Assembly: GCA_013373015.1 (NCBI GenBank)
Contig: JABXIQ010000027.1
Coordinates: forward strand, 1 to 64,000
From: Kangiellaceae bacterium
GTDB lineage: Bacteria; Pseudomonadota; Gammaproteobacteria; Enterobacterales; Kangiellaceae
Reading direction: 5' to 3'
Length of the DNA: 64,000 nucleotides
Made by a program: the position numbers and the translations under genes. The stretch's first letter is position 1, and every line of letters starts with the position of its first letter. Under the pieces are notes generated by a model. It was not told the origin of the DNA. It saw only the letters and a program-made list of their open reading frames with translations, and did no database searches. Of the stretch, positions 47,750 through 57,803 are shown in pieces.

Positions 47750-48805
47750 TTAGGAGCGAGTAATTAAATATTCAGCAACCCGCTTTGATGATAGGCCATC
47801 GACGTTTCCTACAATTTGCTTAGTATAATGTTTTCTTTGTGCTTGGTATAGTTGCGGATTGTTAATGTTCTTTTGGATTGCTTTAGTAAGTTCTTGGTAT
47901 TTATTGATATTGCTACCAATTTCTGAAAAAAGTTTGTAGTCATCTGATAAGCGTTTGCCTAGGCGATATTTCAAAAAGCCTCTATATCCTAATCTTAATT
48001 TAAGAAAGTGACAAACTATGATCGGCTTATCTAAGGCCATAAATTCAAAAAGAGCAGATGACGTCTCGCTTATCATTATGTCTGCAGTATGCATAAAAGG
48101 AAGTAAACTTTGTTCATTAATGTCAGCTAAATAAACATTGTCATATTTTTGCCAGTGTTTCAGAAGTATGCGCTGTTTTTTATAAGATTTTTTAATAAGT
48201 GAAAAATAATGAGGCTTTATTAAAATATTATAGTCAGAAAAATGCTCTGGCCAGCTTTTTGGAAAATTTTCAATTGTACTCGGATAAAAAGTGGGTGAAT
48301 AAAGTATGGTTTTCTTTTTTGGATCCAAGCCAAGAGAGGGAAGGTGTAGCTTATTAATGTGGTTATTAATAATAGGGTCTAACTTGGTGTATCCCGTAGT
48401 AACGAATGTCTTGTCGGGGTAAAGTTGTTGTAAGGTATCACACCGTTCTTGGGACTCCACGAAGCGGTACTGAATATCACCAGATGAAGCATTATAGTAG
48501 GTTGATTTTGGTCCTAACCCGTGCAGAATCATGCCCGTCTTTGCAAAGGCATTAATTTGCTTGGCGTGCTCAGAAGCATGTCCAAAAATGATCCAATCAG
48601 CATGTTTTTGCTGATAGAAGTCCATGATATCATTTTCAGCAATTTCGTATATGGAAACATTGTTATTAAGCCCCAGTTTAATTTTTGATGGTGCTTTGTG
48701 GTGGAATACAATGCCAGCCTTAATGCCTAGAGATATTAGTTGTTCAATGACAGGTGTAAAGTGAGGTAAGTAATAAAGGTGGGCTACATCAAATAAAATT
48801 TTCAC
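47750..48805 (-). CDS. CDP-glycerol:glycerophosphate glycerophosphotransferase-like protein (TagB/TagF-like)
   Basis: ILYSPTFYPS...ILIKPHYFSL...ADIMISETSSALFEFMALDKPIIV. Confidence 0.85.
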   Translation of the reverse strand: MKILFDVAHLYYLPHFTPVIEQLISLGIKAGIVFHHKAPSKIKLGLNNNVSIYEIAENDIMDFYQQKHADWIIFGHASEHAKQINAFAKTGMILHGLGPKSTYYNASSGDIQYRFVESQERCDTLQQLYPDKTFVTTGYTKLDPIINNHINKLHLPSLGLDPKKKTILYSPTFYPSTIENFPKSWPEHFSDYNILIKPHYFSLIKKSYKKQRILLKHWQKYDNVYLADINEQSLLPFMHTADIMISETSSALFEFMALDKPIIVCHFLKLRLGYRGFLKYRLGKRLSDDYKLFSEIGSNINKYQELTKAIQKNINNPQLYQAQRKHYTKQIVGNVDGLSSKRVAEYLITRS

Positions 48806-48885
48806 TCATGCCTCTGTAATTTCTTAGTGATAATGTCTTTATCTGTATAATGAACTAGATTATAACGCAAAAAAGAGAACAAAAC

Positions 48886-50241
48886 ATGGCAACTAAACAT
48901 TATGATTTTATCGCTATTGGTGGAGGTAGCGGTGGTATAGCTTCTGCCAATAGGGCTGCGATGTATGGGGCTAAATGTGCCATTATTGAGGCTAAAGACT
49001 TGGGTGGTACCTGTGTTAATGTTGGTTGTGTACCCAAAAAAGCCATGTGGTATGGTGCGCAAATTGCGGAAGCAATGAAATTTGCGGCTGATTATGGTTT
49101 TAATATTCAAAGCAGCGATTTTAAGTGGTCGAAGCTGGTTGAAAGTCGTCAAGCCTATATATCTCGTATACATCAAAGTTACGATAGAGTTCTGAGTAAT
49201 AATAATGTTGATGTGATACGAGGTTACGCGGAATTTCTTGATAATAAAACATTGAAAGTTGGAGATGAGCTTTACAGCGCAGAACATATCATTATAGCTA
49301 CAGGTGGCTATCCAAGTATTCCAAATATTCCTGGTGCGGAATATGGTATTGATTCTGATGGATTTTTTGAGCTTGAGCAACAACCGAAAAGTGTTGTGGT
49401 GATTGGAGCAGGTTATATTGCTGTAGAAATTGCAGGCGTTTTCAATGCTTTAGGCACAAAAACTCATCTTGCTGTACGTAAGCATAAGCCACTGAGAGAT
49501 TTTGATGAGATGCTATCTGATACCTTGGTTGAAGTTATGCATGCAAATGGATTGCAGTTACATACACATTGTAATCCTCAATCTATAGAAAAGTTATCTG
49601 ATGGGCGGTTGCAAGTTCATTTTGATAATGGACAAAGTCTTGAGCCGGTTGATAAAGTGGTTTGGGCGATTGGGCGTAAACCTATGACTACCAACTTAGG
49701 TCTTGAAAAGACAAATATTAAGGTCGATGACAAAGGATTCATTATTACCGACAAGTATCAAAATACTAGTGTAAAAGGTATTTATGCGGTGGGTGATAAC
49801 ACTGGACGAGTGGCTTTAACGCCAGTTGCTGTGGCTGCGGGACGTCGTTTGGCTGAGCGTTTATTCAATGGCAAAACAGATGAACATTTGGATTATGACA
49901 ATGTTGCAACAGTGGTTTTTAGCCATCCTCCAATAGGAACGGTTGGTCTAACCGAAAGACAGGCTGTTGAGCAATTTGGTCAAGAAAAAGTCAAAGTCTA
50001 TCAATCGCAGTTCACAGCTATGTATTCAGCTTTGACACAGCACCGCGAACCAACTCGCATGAAATTAGTTTGTGTTGGAGAGGAAGAAAAAATTGTTGGA
50101 ATTCATGGTATAGGCTTTGCTATGGATGAAATTCTGCAGGGTTTTGCGGTAGCCTTAAAAATGGGAGCTACCAAAGCAGATTTTGATAATACGGTGGCCA
50201 TTCATCCGACGTCAGCGGAAGAATTTGTGACCATGCGCTAA
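48886..50241 (+). CDS. gor: Glutathione-disulfide reductase
   Basis: [50 protein letters not shown]-terminal [12 protein letters not shown]. Confidence 0.96.
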   Translation: MATKHYDFIAIGGGSGGIASANRAAMYGAKCAIIEAKDLGGTCVNVGCVPKKAMWYGAQIAEAMKFAADYGFNIQSSDFKWSKLVESRQAYISRIHQSYDRVLSNNNVDVIRGYAEFLDNKTLKVGDELYSAEHIIIATGGYPSIPNIPGAEYGIDSDGFFELEQQPKSVVVIGAGYIAVEIAGVFNALGTKTHLAVRKHKPLRDFDEMLSDTLVEVMHANGLQLHTHCNPQSIEKLSDGRLQVHFDNGQSLEPVDKVVWAIGRKPMTTNLGLEKTNIKVDDKGFIITDKYQNTSVKGIYAVGDNTGRVALTPVAVAAGRRLAERLFNGKTDEHLDYDNVATVVFSHPPIGTVGLTERQAVEQFGQEKVKVYQSQFTAMYSALTQHREPTRMKLVCVGEEEKIVGIHGIGFAMDEILQGFAVALKMGATKADFDNTVAIHPTSAEEFVTMR

Positions 50242-50323
50242 AATTGACTAGTTTTTTGATAAATGCTTTCTCAGCAAATTCATTCAAAACCATTTAAATT
50301 TACAAAAGAAATTTTTAACAAAA

Positions 50324-50347
50324 AAAGCCCTGATTATTCAGGGCTTT
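50324..50347. terminator. Rho-independent terminator between gor and the TraB/GumN gene
   Basis: AAAGCCCTGA-TTAT-TCAGGGCTTT. Confidence 0.8.
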
Positions 50348-50374
50348 ATATTTGGTATAGCTAATAGATCTGCC

Positions 50375-51406
50375 TTATAAACGCTCTACCTTAAACCCTT
50401 TTTCTTCTAAGTAATGGTTTACACTTTTCTCGCCAGCATAGTGCAATGCACCAACTACCGCGAAAATTGATTTTCCACTAACAATTACTTCAGCAATACC
50501 ATCAGCCATTGCTTGGTTACGTTGATATAAAAATATTTCGTTGAGTTGCTCTAATAATACCGGGTCAATGCCAAGCTCTTTTGATTCTTGCTCAGCCTGC
50601 ACTAAGACTTGCTCGATGTTACCGGTTTTCCATGCCGTCATTAATTCAGAAAAATCATCACCTTCTTTACTGACTGCGCCTAACAGCATCAAGTCTTGTA
50701 GCGCTACAGGCATTTGATCAAGCATATTAAGTTGACTGCCAAGACTTTCCAGCTCAACAATTTCCTTGCCTTCTGCATTGCTGACAAAATGTTTATCAAT
50801 GCCATAATTTTCACTATAACCCGCTTTTGTAAATTCAAAAGCTTCAACGGTCATCGCTGCCATCCAAGGCTCGAAGTTGTTAACCATGTTGCACACGTTT
50901 TTTGCGGTTTCGCAGTATTTATCAAATTCTTGCTTGGTTTTTTCTGATAACACGGTCGGTAAAGGGTTTTCAAAATCAATGGCCAAGGTTTGCACCATTT
51001 GCGCCATTTCCATTTGATTGACTTTGCTTAAGTCAATTTCTACTGCTAACACTTCTGATTCGTTGAAAGCGTTAGTAATATGCTCAGGAAGCGGATACAT
51101 GCTTTTGTCGCCGCCATGAATAGAGCCAAATAAGTAAGATGTTTTGCCATTATGCTCAATCTTCCAGATAGCTGGCGTGTAGGCGACTTCTTTTGTTTCT
51201 AGTGGAGCTGAACTTTCTTCAGATGTGGATGCTTGAGACTCGGCTTGTTTCTCTTCGTTGGCTTTAGGTGTTTCTTTCTCGCAGGTGTAGCAGTTTTCTT
51301 TCCAACCGTCTTTTATTCCGTGAATAAAACCAGGAAATCCGAAATAGGTTAATAATCCGAGAATTATTGCTAAGGTTATTACAACAATTTTAACTGCTTT
51401 ACTCAT
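50375..51406 (-). CDS. TraB/GumN family protein
   Basis: WKIEHNGKTSYLFGSIHGGDKSMYPLPEHI; IFAVVGALHYAGEKSVNHYLEEKGFKVERL. Confidence 0.9.
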   Translation of the reverse strand: MSKAVKIVVITLAIILGLLTYFGFPGFIHGIKDGWKENCYTCEKETPKANEEKQAESQASTSEESSAPLETKEVAYTPAIWKIEHNGKTSYLFGSIHGGDKSMYPLPEHITNAFNESEVLAVEIDLSKVNQMEMAQMVQTLAIDFENPLPTVLSEKTKQEFDKYCETAKNVCNMVNNFEPWMAAMTVEAFEFTKAGYSENYGIDKHFVSNAEGKEIVELESLGSQLNMLDQMPVALQDLMLLGAVSKEGDDFSELMTAWKTGNIEQVLVQAEQESKELGIDPVLLEQLNEIFLYQRNQAMADGIAEVIVSGKSIFAVVGALHYAGEKSVNHYLEEKGFKVERL

Positions 51407-51431
51407 TTTTTAATCCTTTGTGATATACATA

Positions 51432-52310
51432 TTATTGTGCATTAACTTTTAATAGTGCTTCAGCTAGTAAATTGCAAGCCTGCTGACCACCATGCCTGAA
51501 AAATAGTGATGGTTCTATCAGCTCCATTTCATTCAAGTAGGGCGTTCCATCCGCGTCATGTAAGAAATCGATTCTAGCATACAATAAATGACCATATTTC
51601 GCGCAAACATAGCTAAGTGCTTGTTGTGCAAGGTCTTTTTCTTTTTCGTTTAGCTGATAAGGGTAATCTTTTGCTCCATAGTCGTCCTGTACTCTAAAGT
51701 CGCCTTTGACTGGAACCTTGCGCGTACCATGACTAAATTGCTTGTTGAAGAAAATTCCGGATGTTTCTCCAAACTCTTCAACTGTTTTGAGATAAGGTTG
51801 CAGTACCAAATCTTCATTGGGCGTTAGACGATCAGCATGTTGCTGCGCTTGCGCCAAGCCTTGTGGAGTATTGTCGAAACGACAACATTCACGAGCATTA
51901 GCACCAATCAAAGGTTTGATAAATCCTTGCTGCCAGCCGCGTTTAGCCATAATGTCGCTAATATTATAAGCACCACCTTGCAGTAACCATTCAGACGGAG
52001 CAATGCTGATTCCATTATCTTCGAGTTCTTTGAGATAGCGTTTGTGGCTGTTCCATAATAGTACTTGGGTTGGATTGTATAGTTTGGTTTGTTGGCTGGC
52101 GCGTTCGATCCACTCAATAAATTCGGGAAAGCGCTCTTGATAATCCCAAGTGGTTCGGATCAGGCATAGATCAAATTGTGCCCAATCTGTATCACTGTCC
52201 CAAGCCAGAACCTGATATTCGATATCTTGTTGGGTTAGTGTTTGAAAAAACATGTGATCGTCAATTTCCCAATCGGGAAGGTTGGCACAGCTAGCAATAG
52301 CAATCTTCAT
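51432..52310 (-). CDS. ATP-grasp domain protein (RimK/glutathione-synthase-like)
   Basis: IRTTWDYQERFPEFIEWIERA; FIKPLIGANARECCRF; LYARIDFLHDADGTPYLNEMELIEPSLF. Confidence 0.87.
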   Translation of the reverse strand: MKIAIASCANLPDWEIDDHMFFQTLTQQDIEYQVLAWDSDTDWAQFDLCLIRTTWDYQERFPEFIEWIERASQQTKLYNPTQVLLWNSHKRYLKELEDNGISIAPSEWLLQGGAYNISDIMAKRGWQQGFIKPLIGANARECCRFDNTPQGLAQAQQHADRLTPNEDLVLQPYLKTVEEFGETSGIFFNKQFSHGTRKVPVKGDFRVQDDYGAKDYPYQLNEKEKDLAQQALSYVCAKYGHLLYARIDFLHDADGTPYLNEMELIEPSLFFRHGGQQACNLLAEALLKVNAQ

Positions 52311-52400
52311 AGTGTTGGCAGAAAGTCATCGGATGCCATGAGCATAGCAAAGTTAGCTATTTGATCAACGTCAAATAGCTTCTTTTATGATTTGTTGACG

Positions 52401-54824
52401 CTAGTGGGACGGGAAAGAGATGATCCCTTGGCGCAGGATATCGGTAATAGCAGTGGCTGATAACGGACGACAATACAGCATACCTTGTCCCATATCGCAG
52501 CCCAGCGATTTTAGAATCGACATTTGTTGTACGGTTTCAATGCCTTCGCCAACCGTATGTAAGTCGAGACTTTGCGCTAATGAAATGATACTGCGAATGA
52601 TGTTCACATTGATTAAGCGATCTTTCTTTTGGCTACCAAGCTGTGAAACGAAGTACATATCAATTTTAAGATTATCAACGGGCAATTGGCTCAAATAAGC
52701 TAATGACGAATAACCTTTGCCAAAATCATCAATTGACAGTTTTATGCCTAACTCTTTGAATTGATTAAGAACTTTTACCGTGTTAACCACATCAGTCATG
52801 GCGGCGCTTTCGGTAATTTCAATTTCTAATGACTCACCAGGGATATCATACATCGCCATGGTGTCGGAGAATTGGCGTACGATATTGAAGTTTTTTAGGT
52901 CTTTAATCGACAAATTCAATGCGACCGTCGTGTCTAACCCCATATTCCGCCAGGTAACTACTTGCTTACAGGCAATGTCAGTGACTAGCTTGCTCAACTC
53001 ATTGACTAAAGCGGTTTCTTCGGCGATGGGAATGAAAACGCCAGGCGAAATATCGCCACTATCAGGATCATACCAGCGACAAAGCGCCTCAACGCTTTTG
53101 ATGACACCGGTTTGAATATCGACACGCGGTTGGTAGTAAAGGCGAAGGTCGCCATTAGCAATGGCAACTTTGAGTTTTTTTTCAATAGTTCGACGGCGGC
53201 TTTCTTTTTCGCTGTGTTTAAGTTGATAAAATTGATATTGGTTGCGCTCTTTTTTCGCTGAATACATGGCGATATCGGCAAAACGGAACAAATCTTCGGC
53301 TTTTTTACTATGGTTTGGGAAAATGCTGATACCAATGCTGGCGCCAGTTTGTACTGTGTTGCCATCTGCTTGGAACGGCGTTCTAAATTGCTCTAAGATC
53401 CGCGAGGCGATATGTCCTGCTTCTTTCTCACTGGTTTCAGGCAATACAATCGTAAATTCATCACCGCCGACGCGGGCCAGAGTATCGCTAGCTCTTAAAC
53501 ATTTTTGAATCGTTTTGGCTACATCTTGTAATAAAGCATCACCAACCGAATGGCCAAGGGTGTCATTGATTTCCTTGAAACGATCCAGATCGATATACAT
53601 CAGCGCCAGTTTGGATTCGTTTTTGACAGAGTCAGCCAATCCTTTAAGCAGGCGTTTGCGGAATAAATAGCGGTTGGGCAATTGTGTGAGGGGATCGAAG
53701 TTCGCTAAGTTATGAATTTTGAGTTCTGATTGTTTACGTTCGGTGATCACATGGAAGTTAATGATCACACCTTTAATATCGGGATCATTCAGATGGTTGA
53801 CGAGACGACTTTCGATCCAAAGTACATGACCATCTTTATGGTTAATTCTTCGCTCAACAACGGATAAAGCACCAGGGTTTTCAGCTACATAGGCCAAGTT
53901 GGCTGCGGCATCCTCGCGATCCTCTTCGTAGATAAACCCCTGTAGTGTCTTGCCGAGTAAGTCTTGTTCGGTATAGCCGGTAACACGTGTTACTGAGGGC
54001 GAAATATAAGTTACCAGCATATTTTTATCGTACATTAATATACAGTCGTAACTATTTTCAACCAGAGTTCTAAAGTATTTCTCGGCTTTTCGTGAGTTGG
54101 GGTCTTTATCAATTTTATGAACTGAGCCAACCTCTACAAGCGGCTCATCATTATCGTCTCGAGCATAGATGGTGCTATGTACTTGAATCCAAATATAGTT
54201 ACCATCCTTATGTCTGATACGGAACTCAACGGGCACTACTGCTCTATCGTAACTATTCAATAATTGCTGTTCTTGTTTTTCTACCAAAGGTATATCATCG
54301 GGATGAATGACCGTATAGACACCATGCTCCATGTCTTCAATTTCTTGAATACTATAACCCAATAGATTAGCGTAATTGTCTAAGCCTTCAGTAAACAACT
54401 TTGTTTCATAATCAAGCACATAAATAAATATGGGAGCTTGGTCAAGAATGGTTCGCTTGTAGTCTTCCACAATGTGCTGCGGGTAATTCTTTCGCTCTAA
54501 ACCCAGTTCAGGGATCGGCTGTAAGGCAATTAAAGTGTGTAGGTGAGTACTTGATTTGGGTAAGCGGGTGATAGATGCAATAAACTCTTGCTCGGTATGT
54601 ACATCCGGCAAACTGACAATAGCTCGATTTTGTTGGCCATTTAACAGTTCACTAGGCAGCCAGTCTTGCAATTCAATGCCCTGTAAACTGTTTTCAGTGA
54701 TATTTTTATCAATCGAAATCGCCTTAATGACGAACTTGTCATTGCACAGTAAAACTGCAGCATAGTCATTTTCGAAAATGCCTTGAATTGTTGCTTCTGG
54801 TAAAGGTGGTTTGTTGAGCATCAA
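52401..54824 (-). CDS. PAS-PAS-GGDEF-EAL signalling protein
   Basis: ARVGGDEFTIVLPE (GGDEF); VEALCRWYDPDSG (EALxR-type position has EALCR); DDFGKGYSSLAYL. Confidence 0.94.
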   Translation of the reverse strand: MMLNKPPLPEATIQGIFENDYAAVLLCNDKFVIKAISIDKNITENSLQGIELQDWLPSELLNGQQNRAIVSLPDVHTEQEFIASITRLPKSSTHLHTLIALQPIPELGLERKNYPQHIVEDYKRTILDQAPIFIYVLDYETKLFTEGLDNYANLLGYSIQEIEDMEHGVYTVIHPDDIPLVEKQEQQLLNSYDRAVVPVEFRIRHKDGNYIWIQVHSTIYARDDNDEPLVEVGSVHKIDKDPNSRKAEKYFRTLVENSYDCILMYDKNMLVTYISPSVTRVTGYTEQDLLGKTLQGFIYEEDREDAAANLAYVAENPGALSVVERRINHKDGHVLWIESRLVNHLNDPDIKGVIINFHVITERKQSELKIHNLANFDPLTQLPNRYLFRKRLLKGLADSVKNESKLALMYIDLDRFKEINDTLGHSVGDALLQDVAKTIQKCLRASDTLARVGGDEFTIVLPETSEKEAGHIASRILEQFRTPFQADGNTVQTGASIGISIFPNHSKKAEDLFRFADIAMYSAKKERNQYQFYQLKHSEKESRRRTIEKKLKVAIANGDLRLYYQPRVDIQTGVIKSVEALCRWYDPDSGDISPGVFIPIAEETALVNELSKLVTDIACKQVVTWRNMGLDTTVALNLSIKDLKNFNIVRQFSDTMAMYDIPGESLEIEITESAAMTDVVNTVKVLNQFKELGIKLSIDDFGKGYSSLAYLSQLPVDNLKIDMYFVSQLGSQKKDRLINVNIIRSIISLAQSLDLHTVGEGIETVQQMSILKSLGCDMGQGMLYCRPLSATAITDILRQGIISFPSH

Positions 54825-55023
54825 AGCGTCGCTTTCCTCTTAGCGCTTTTTTATCAAACTGGGTATTTTATTGATCCTATTAAAAACATACCTAGAATAC
54901 CCAGCAATGAAGCTAAGTGCAAATCTGACTTAAAGAGTGAATGAATAATTCACGGGAATGAAATGGTTTGGTGATTTGGTCATTTATAGCTAGAATGGTC
55001 TCAGTTTTAACTAGGTATATTGC

Positions 55024-55557
55024 ATGACCGTAAGAAAATTTAGAAGTCATACACCGAAAATTGCTGAAAAGGTATATATCGACCCCACAGCTTTGGTGAT
55101 TGGCGATATAGAAATAGGTGAAGACACCTCGATTTGGCCAATGGCGGTGTTGCGTGGCGATGTTCATTCAATTCGTATAGGTGCGCGTACTAGCATTCAA
55201 GACGGGACTGTGTGTCATGTCACTCATGATGGTCCATATGATCCAGGTGGTCATGATTTGATCGTGGGTGATAATGTGACTGTGGGTCACAAAGCGATTT
55301 TACATGGTTGTCATATCGAGAGTAATTGTTTAATTGGTATGGGAACGGTCGTTATGGATGGAGCTATTGTTCGCGAACATTGTATTATTGGTGCCAATAG
55401 TTTGGTGTCACCTGGACGTGAACTAGAAGGTGGTTACTTATGGGTCGGTTCTCCGGCGCGTAAGATCCGAAAATTAACGGAAGAAGAAATCGGGTTTTTT
55501 AAGTATTCAGCCGATAATTATGTACGGCTGAAAAATCAGTATTTGGAAGATAGTTAG
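55024..55557 (+). CDS. Gamma carbonic anhydrase family protein (left-handed beta helix)
   Basis: SIWPMAVLRGDVHSIRIGARTSIQDGTVCHVTHDG; VGHKAILHGCHIESNCLIGMGTVVMDG. Confidence 0.94.
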   Translation: MTVRKFRSHTPKIAEKVYIDPTALVIGDIEIGEDTSIWPMAVLRGDVHSIRIGARTSIQDGTVCHVTHDGPYDPGGHDLIVGDNVTVGHKAILHGCHIESNCLIGMGTVVMDGAIVREHCIIGANSLVSPGRELEGGYLWVGSPARKIRKLTEEEIGFFKYSADNYVRLKNQYLEDS

Positions 55558-55558
55558 T

Positions 55559-55622
55559 AAAAAAACCAGCTTTTGACCAGGGCTAGAAAGGGTTCAGGCC
55601 TTGGCTTTTGGCTGGTTTTTTA
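55559..55622. terminator. Large bidirectional terminator between convergent genes
   Basis: AAAAAACCAGC...GCTGGTTTTTT outer stem with inner CCAGGGC/GCCTTGG stem. Confidence 0.8.
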
Positions 55623-55635
55623 CTAATGAGAGCTG

Positions 55636-56367
55636 TTAGAAACTGTAGCTAACACCAATAGTGGTAGTGCGGTCAGTTTTTTCAGCACCTGCAGGAACTA
55701 CTGAATTATGTTGAACTAAGTAAGCTAGTTTCAATGCCAAGTTATCCGAAATTTTAGTGGCTAGCGCAGTTTCCGAAGTATAGGTATCAACTTCTTCACC
55801 AAAAATCGCAGTAAGTTTCTGAGTAAATATTGCTGTTTCAGAAATATTATAAGCGTAATCTAGATCACCACGTAACACAGTTTCTTTTTCATCTTCACCA
55901 ATAAAGGCAGCATTAATTCGATACCCTGCGCCTATACCTAAAGAAAAGTGACCGCTGTCATCCTTGAAAAATTGGTGGCCATAACCAAAATATGCACCCG
56001 CCTGATAATCATAAGCGCCGAAACGGTCATCAACATAATCTAAAATACCGTATAAGAAGCTTTTTTCATTCAAGTCATAACGGTTGTTCCAAGCAAAAGT
56101 GTATTTTTCTGCATCACGGCTGGCACCACTTTGATTATTGATACCCGTAGCATTAATTCCACTGGAATAATTTTCACTGACTCTAACAACGTAATTAAAT
56201 GCGCCATTGAGACTCTCAGTATCAGAGTTTCCTGAAGTGCTTACATAGCCAAAATCAAAAGTACCAACATGACCTTGTTCTGGAGCATCAGAGAGCAAGC
56301 TGTTGGCATGGGTCAAACTGGAAGCGGCAATTAAAGTTATTGCAGCAAAAAAATGTTTTAATTTCAT
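55636..56367 (-). CDS. DUF481 (YdiY-like) outer-membrane protein
   Basis: Signal peptide; DFGYVSTSGNSDTESLNGAFNYVVRVSENYSSG; beta-strand-rich, C-terminal GVSYSF. Confidence 0.88.
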   Translation of the reverse strand: MKLKHFFAAITLIAASSLTHANSLLSDAPEQGHVGTFDFGYVSTSGNSDTESLNGAFNYVVRVSENYSSGINATGINNQSGASRDAEKYTFAWNNRYDLNEKSFLYGILDYVDDRFGAYDYQAGAYFGYGHQFFKDDSGHFSLGIGAGYRINAAFIGEDEKETVLRGDLDYAYNISETAIFTQKLTAIFGEEVDTYTSETALATKISDNLALKLAYLVQHNSVVPAGAEKTDRTTTIGVSYSF

Positions 56368-56455
56368 AATTGAAGCTGTAAATCATTAAGGGGAGCAGAA
56401 TTTTAGCAAAAAACAGATTTATTGCAGTAAAAAAGTGATTGCTGAAAGAGAAAAT

Positions 56456-57244
56456 TTATAGTGAATCATTGTTTAGCCAATTAAATATCGAGGGATATTG
56501 TAAACCAATCAGATCTTTATGATTAGAGGCAAACCTTCTTAACGGTTCGGATTTTTGGTAAGTGCGATTTTGCTTAAAGTCTTGTAATTGAGAACGTAAA
56601 AAAGGAGTTCCATCAGAAGCTATAGATAATGGGACTTTGTGTTGAGAAATGTATTCAATCCAGATGCAAAGATCCTGTTCGTGAATGAGATTAAGCCATT
56701 TGGGGTTATTATACTGTTCGCTATCGAATAAAGAGTTTAATAGTTTAACTCTAGAGTGCGAATATAATCCCGCGGCGCGTACGATCGAGACTGAGTGGTG
56801 GAGCAGTGTAAGATTTTGTTCAGCTTCAAGTAATGTTTCACCATTGTATTTATTAGGGCAAGGCTGTATTTGTTCATCTATCAATCCTAGCTGATGCTCT
56901 CCATATACTGCTGTGGAAGAAATAAAAGTGCAGTGGAATGCTTGATGGTCAAACTGCAACGTACGCAAAAGATTAGTGACGGCATGGATGTAAACTGATC
57001 GATAACTTGTGACATCTCTTTGATCTGGCGCTAGTATTATAAAAACGTTCTTTAAGTTTATTAAGCTAGGTAAAACAAGATCTTCCTGCAATAAATCGAT
57101 AGTTACATGGTGTTTACTCCATGACTTTTCTGATCGAGATAGAGTGTAGATTTTATCATCTGGATTTGATTGGCAAAGATATTGGTAGAAACGTTTGCCT
57201 AGCTTTCCTGAGCCGACGATCAAACTGGAGTATGGTTTATCCAT
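56456..57244 (-). CDS. NAD(P)-binding Rossmann/SDR epimerase-like protein
   Basis: SLIVGSGKLGKRFYQYL; FISSTAVYGEHQ; VSIVRAAGLY. Confidence 0.8.
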   Translation of the reverse strand: MDKPYSSLIVGSGKLGKRFYQYLCQSNPDDKIYTLSRSEKSWSKHHVTIDLLQEDLVLPSLINLKNVFIILAPDQRDVTSYRSVYIHAVTNLLRTLQFDHQAFHCTFISSTAVYGEHQLGLIDEQIQPCPNKYNGETLLEAEQNLTLLHHSVSIVRAAGLYSHSRVKLLNSLFDSEQYNNPKWLNLIHEQDLCIWIEYISQHKVPLSIASDGTPFLRSQLQDFKQNRTYQKSEPLRRFASNHKDLIGLQYPSIFNWLNNDSL

Positions 57245-57246
57245 GC

Positions 57247-57801
57247 TTATTGGTTGATACTGATGGTTTCAACTAATTTTGCTAAAGACTTTTCGATCAC
57301 CAAGGTTTCTCCTGCAAGTTTTTCTAGCGTCTTTAACCCCTTTCCAGTTAACACTAAAACAAATTGGCAGCCAAATGACTGTGCGCAGTTATAGTCAGAA
57401 GTAGAGTCGCCAACGAATAGCATTTCACTTGGGTTGGCTTTAAATTCATTGCCAATATTTTCTAGCATTTGCGTTTTTGGTTTTCTACAGTCACATCCAT
57501 CGTCTGGGTGATGCGGGCAAAATTCAATGTGATCAATATGACCATTGTGTTGAATAAGCAAATTGGACATTTTATTATGCATGGCATTTAAGGCTGCTAC
57601 ATCATAATAGTCACGACCAATGCCCGATTGATTGGTTGCAATTGCCACCTTAAACCTTTCGTTTAAGCTAGCGATGGCTGCAAGACTTCCAGCAATTGGA
57701 ACCCACTCATCGGCAGACTTAATATACTGATCTGAATCGTGATTAATAACCCCATCACGATCCAACACAATGACTTTTATTTTTGACCAATCGATCATCA
57801 A
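57247..57801 (-). CDS. gmhB: D-glycero-beta-D-manno-heptose-1,7-bisphosphate 7-phosphatase (HAD)
   Basis: VIVLDRDGVINHDSD; CPHHPDDGCDCRKPKTQML; FVGDSTSDYNCA. Confidence 0.92.
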   Translation of the reverse strand: MMIDWSKIKVIVLDRDGVINHDSDQYIKSADEWVPIAGSLAAIASLNERFKVAIATNQSGIGRDYYDVAALNAMHNKMSNLLIQHNGHIDHIEFCPHHPDDGCDCRKPKTQMLENIGNEFKANPSEMLFVGDSTSDYNCAQSFGCQFVLVLTGKGLKTLEKLAGETLVIEKSLAKLVETISINQ

Positions 57802-57803
57802 AT

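Noticed and set aside
48802-49383. 193-aa minus-strand ORF
   Set aside because: Lies antisense to the well-supported gor gene; low-complexity composition with no recognisable motif.
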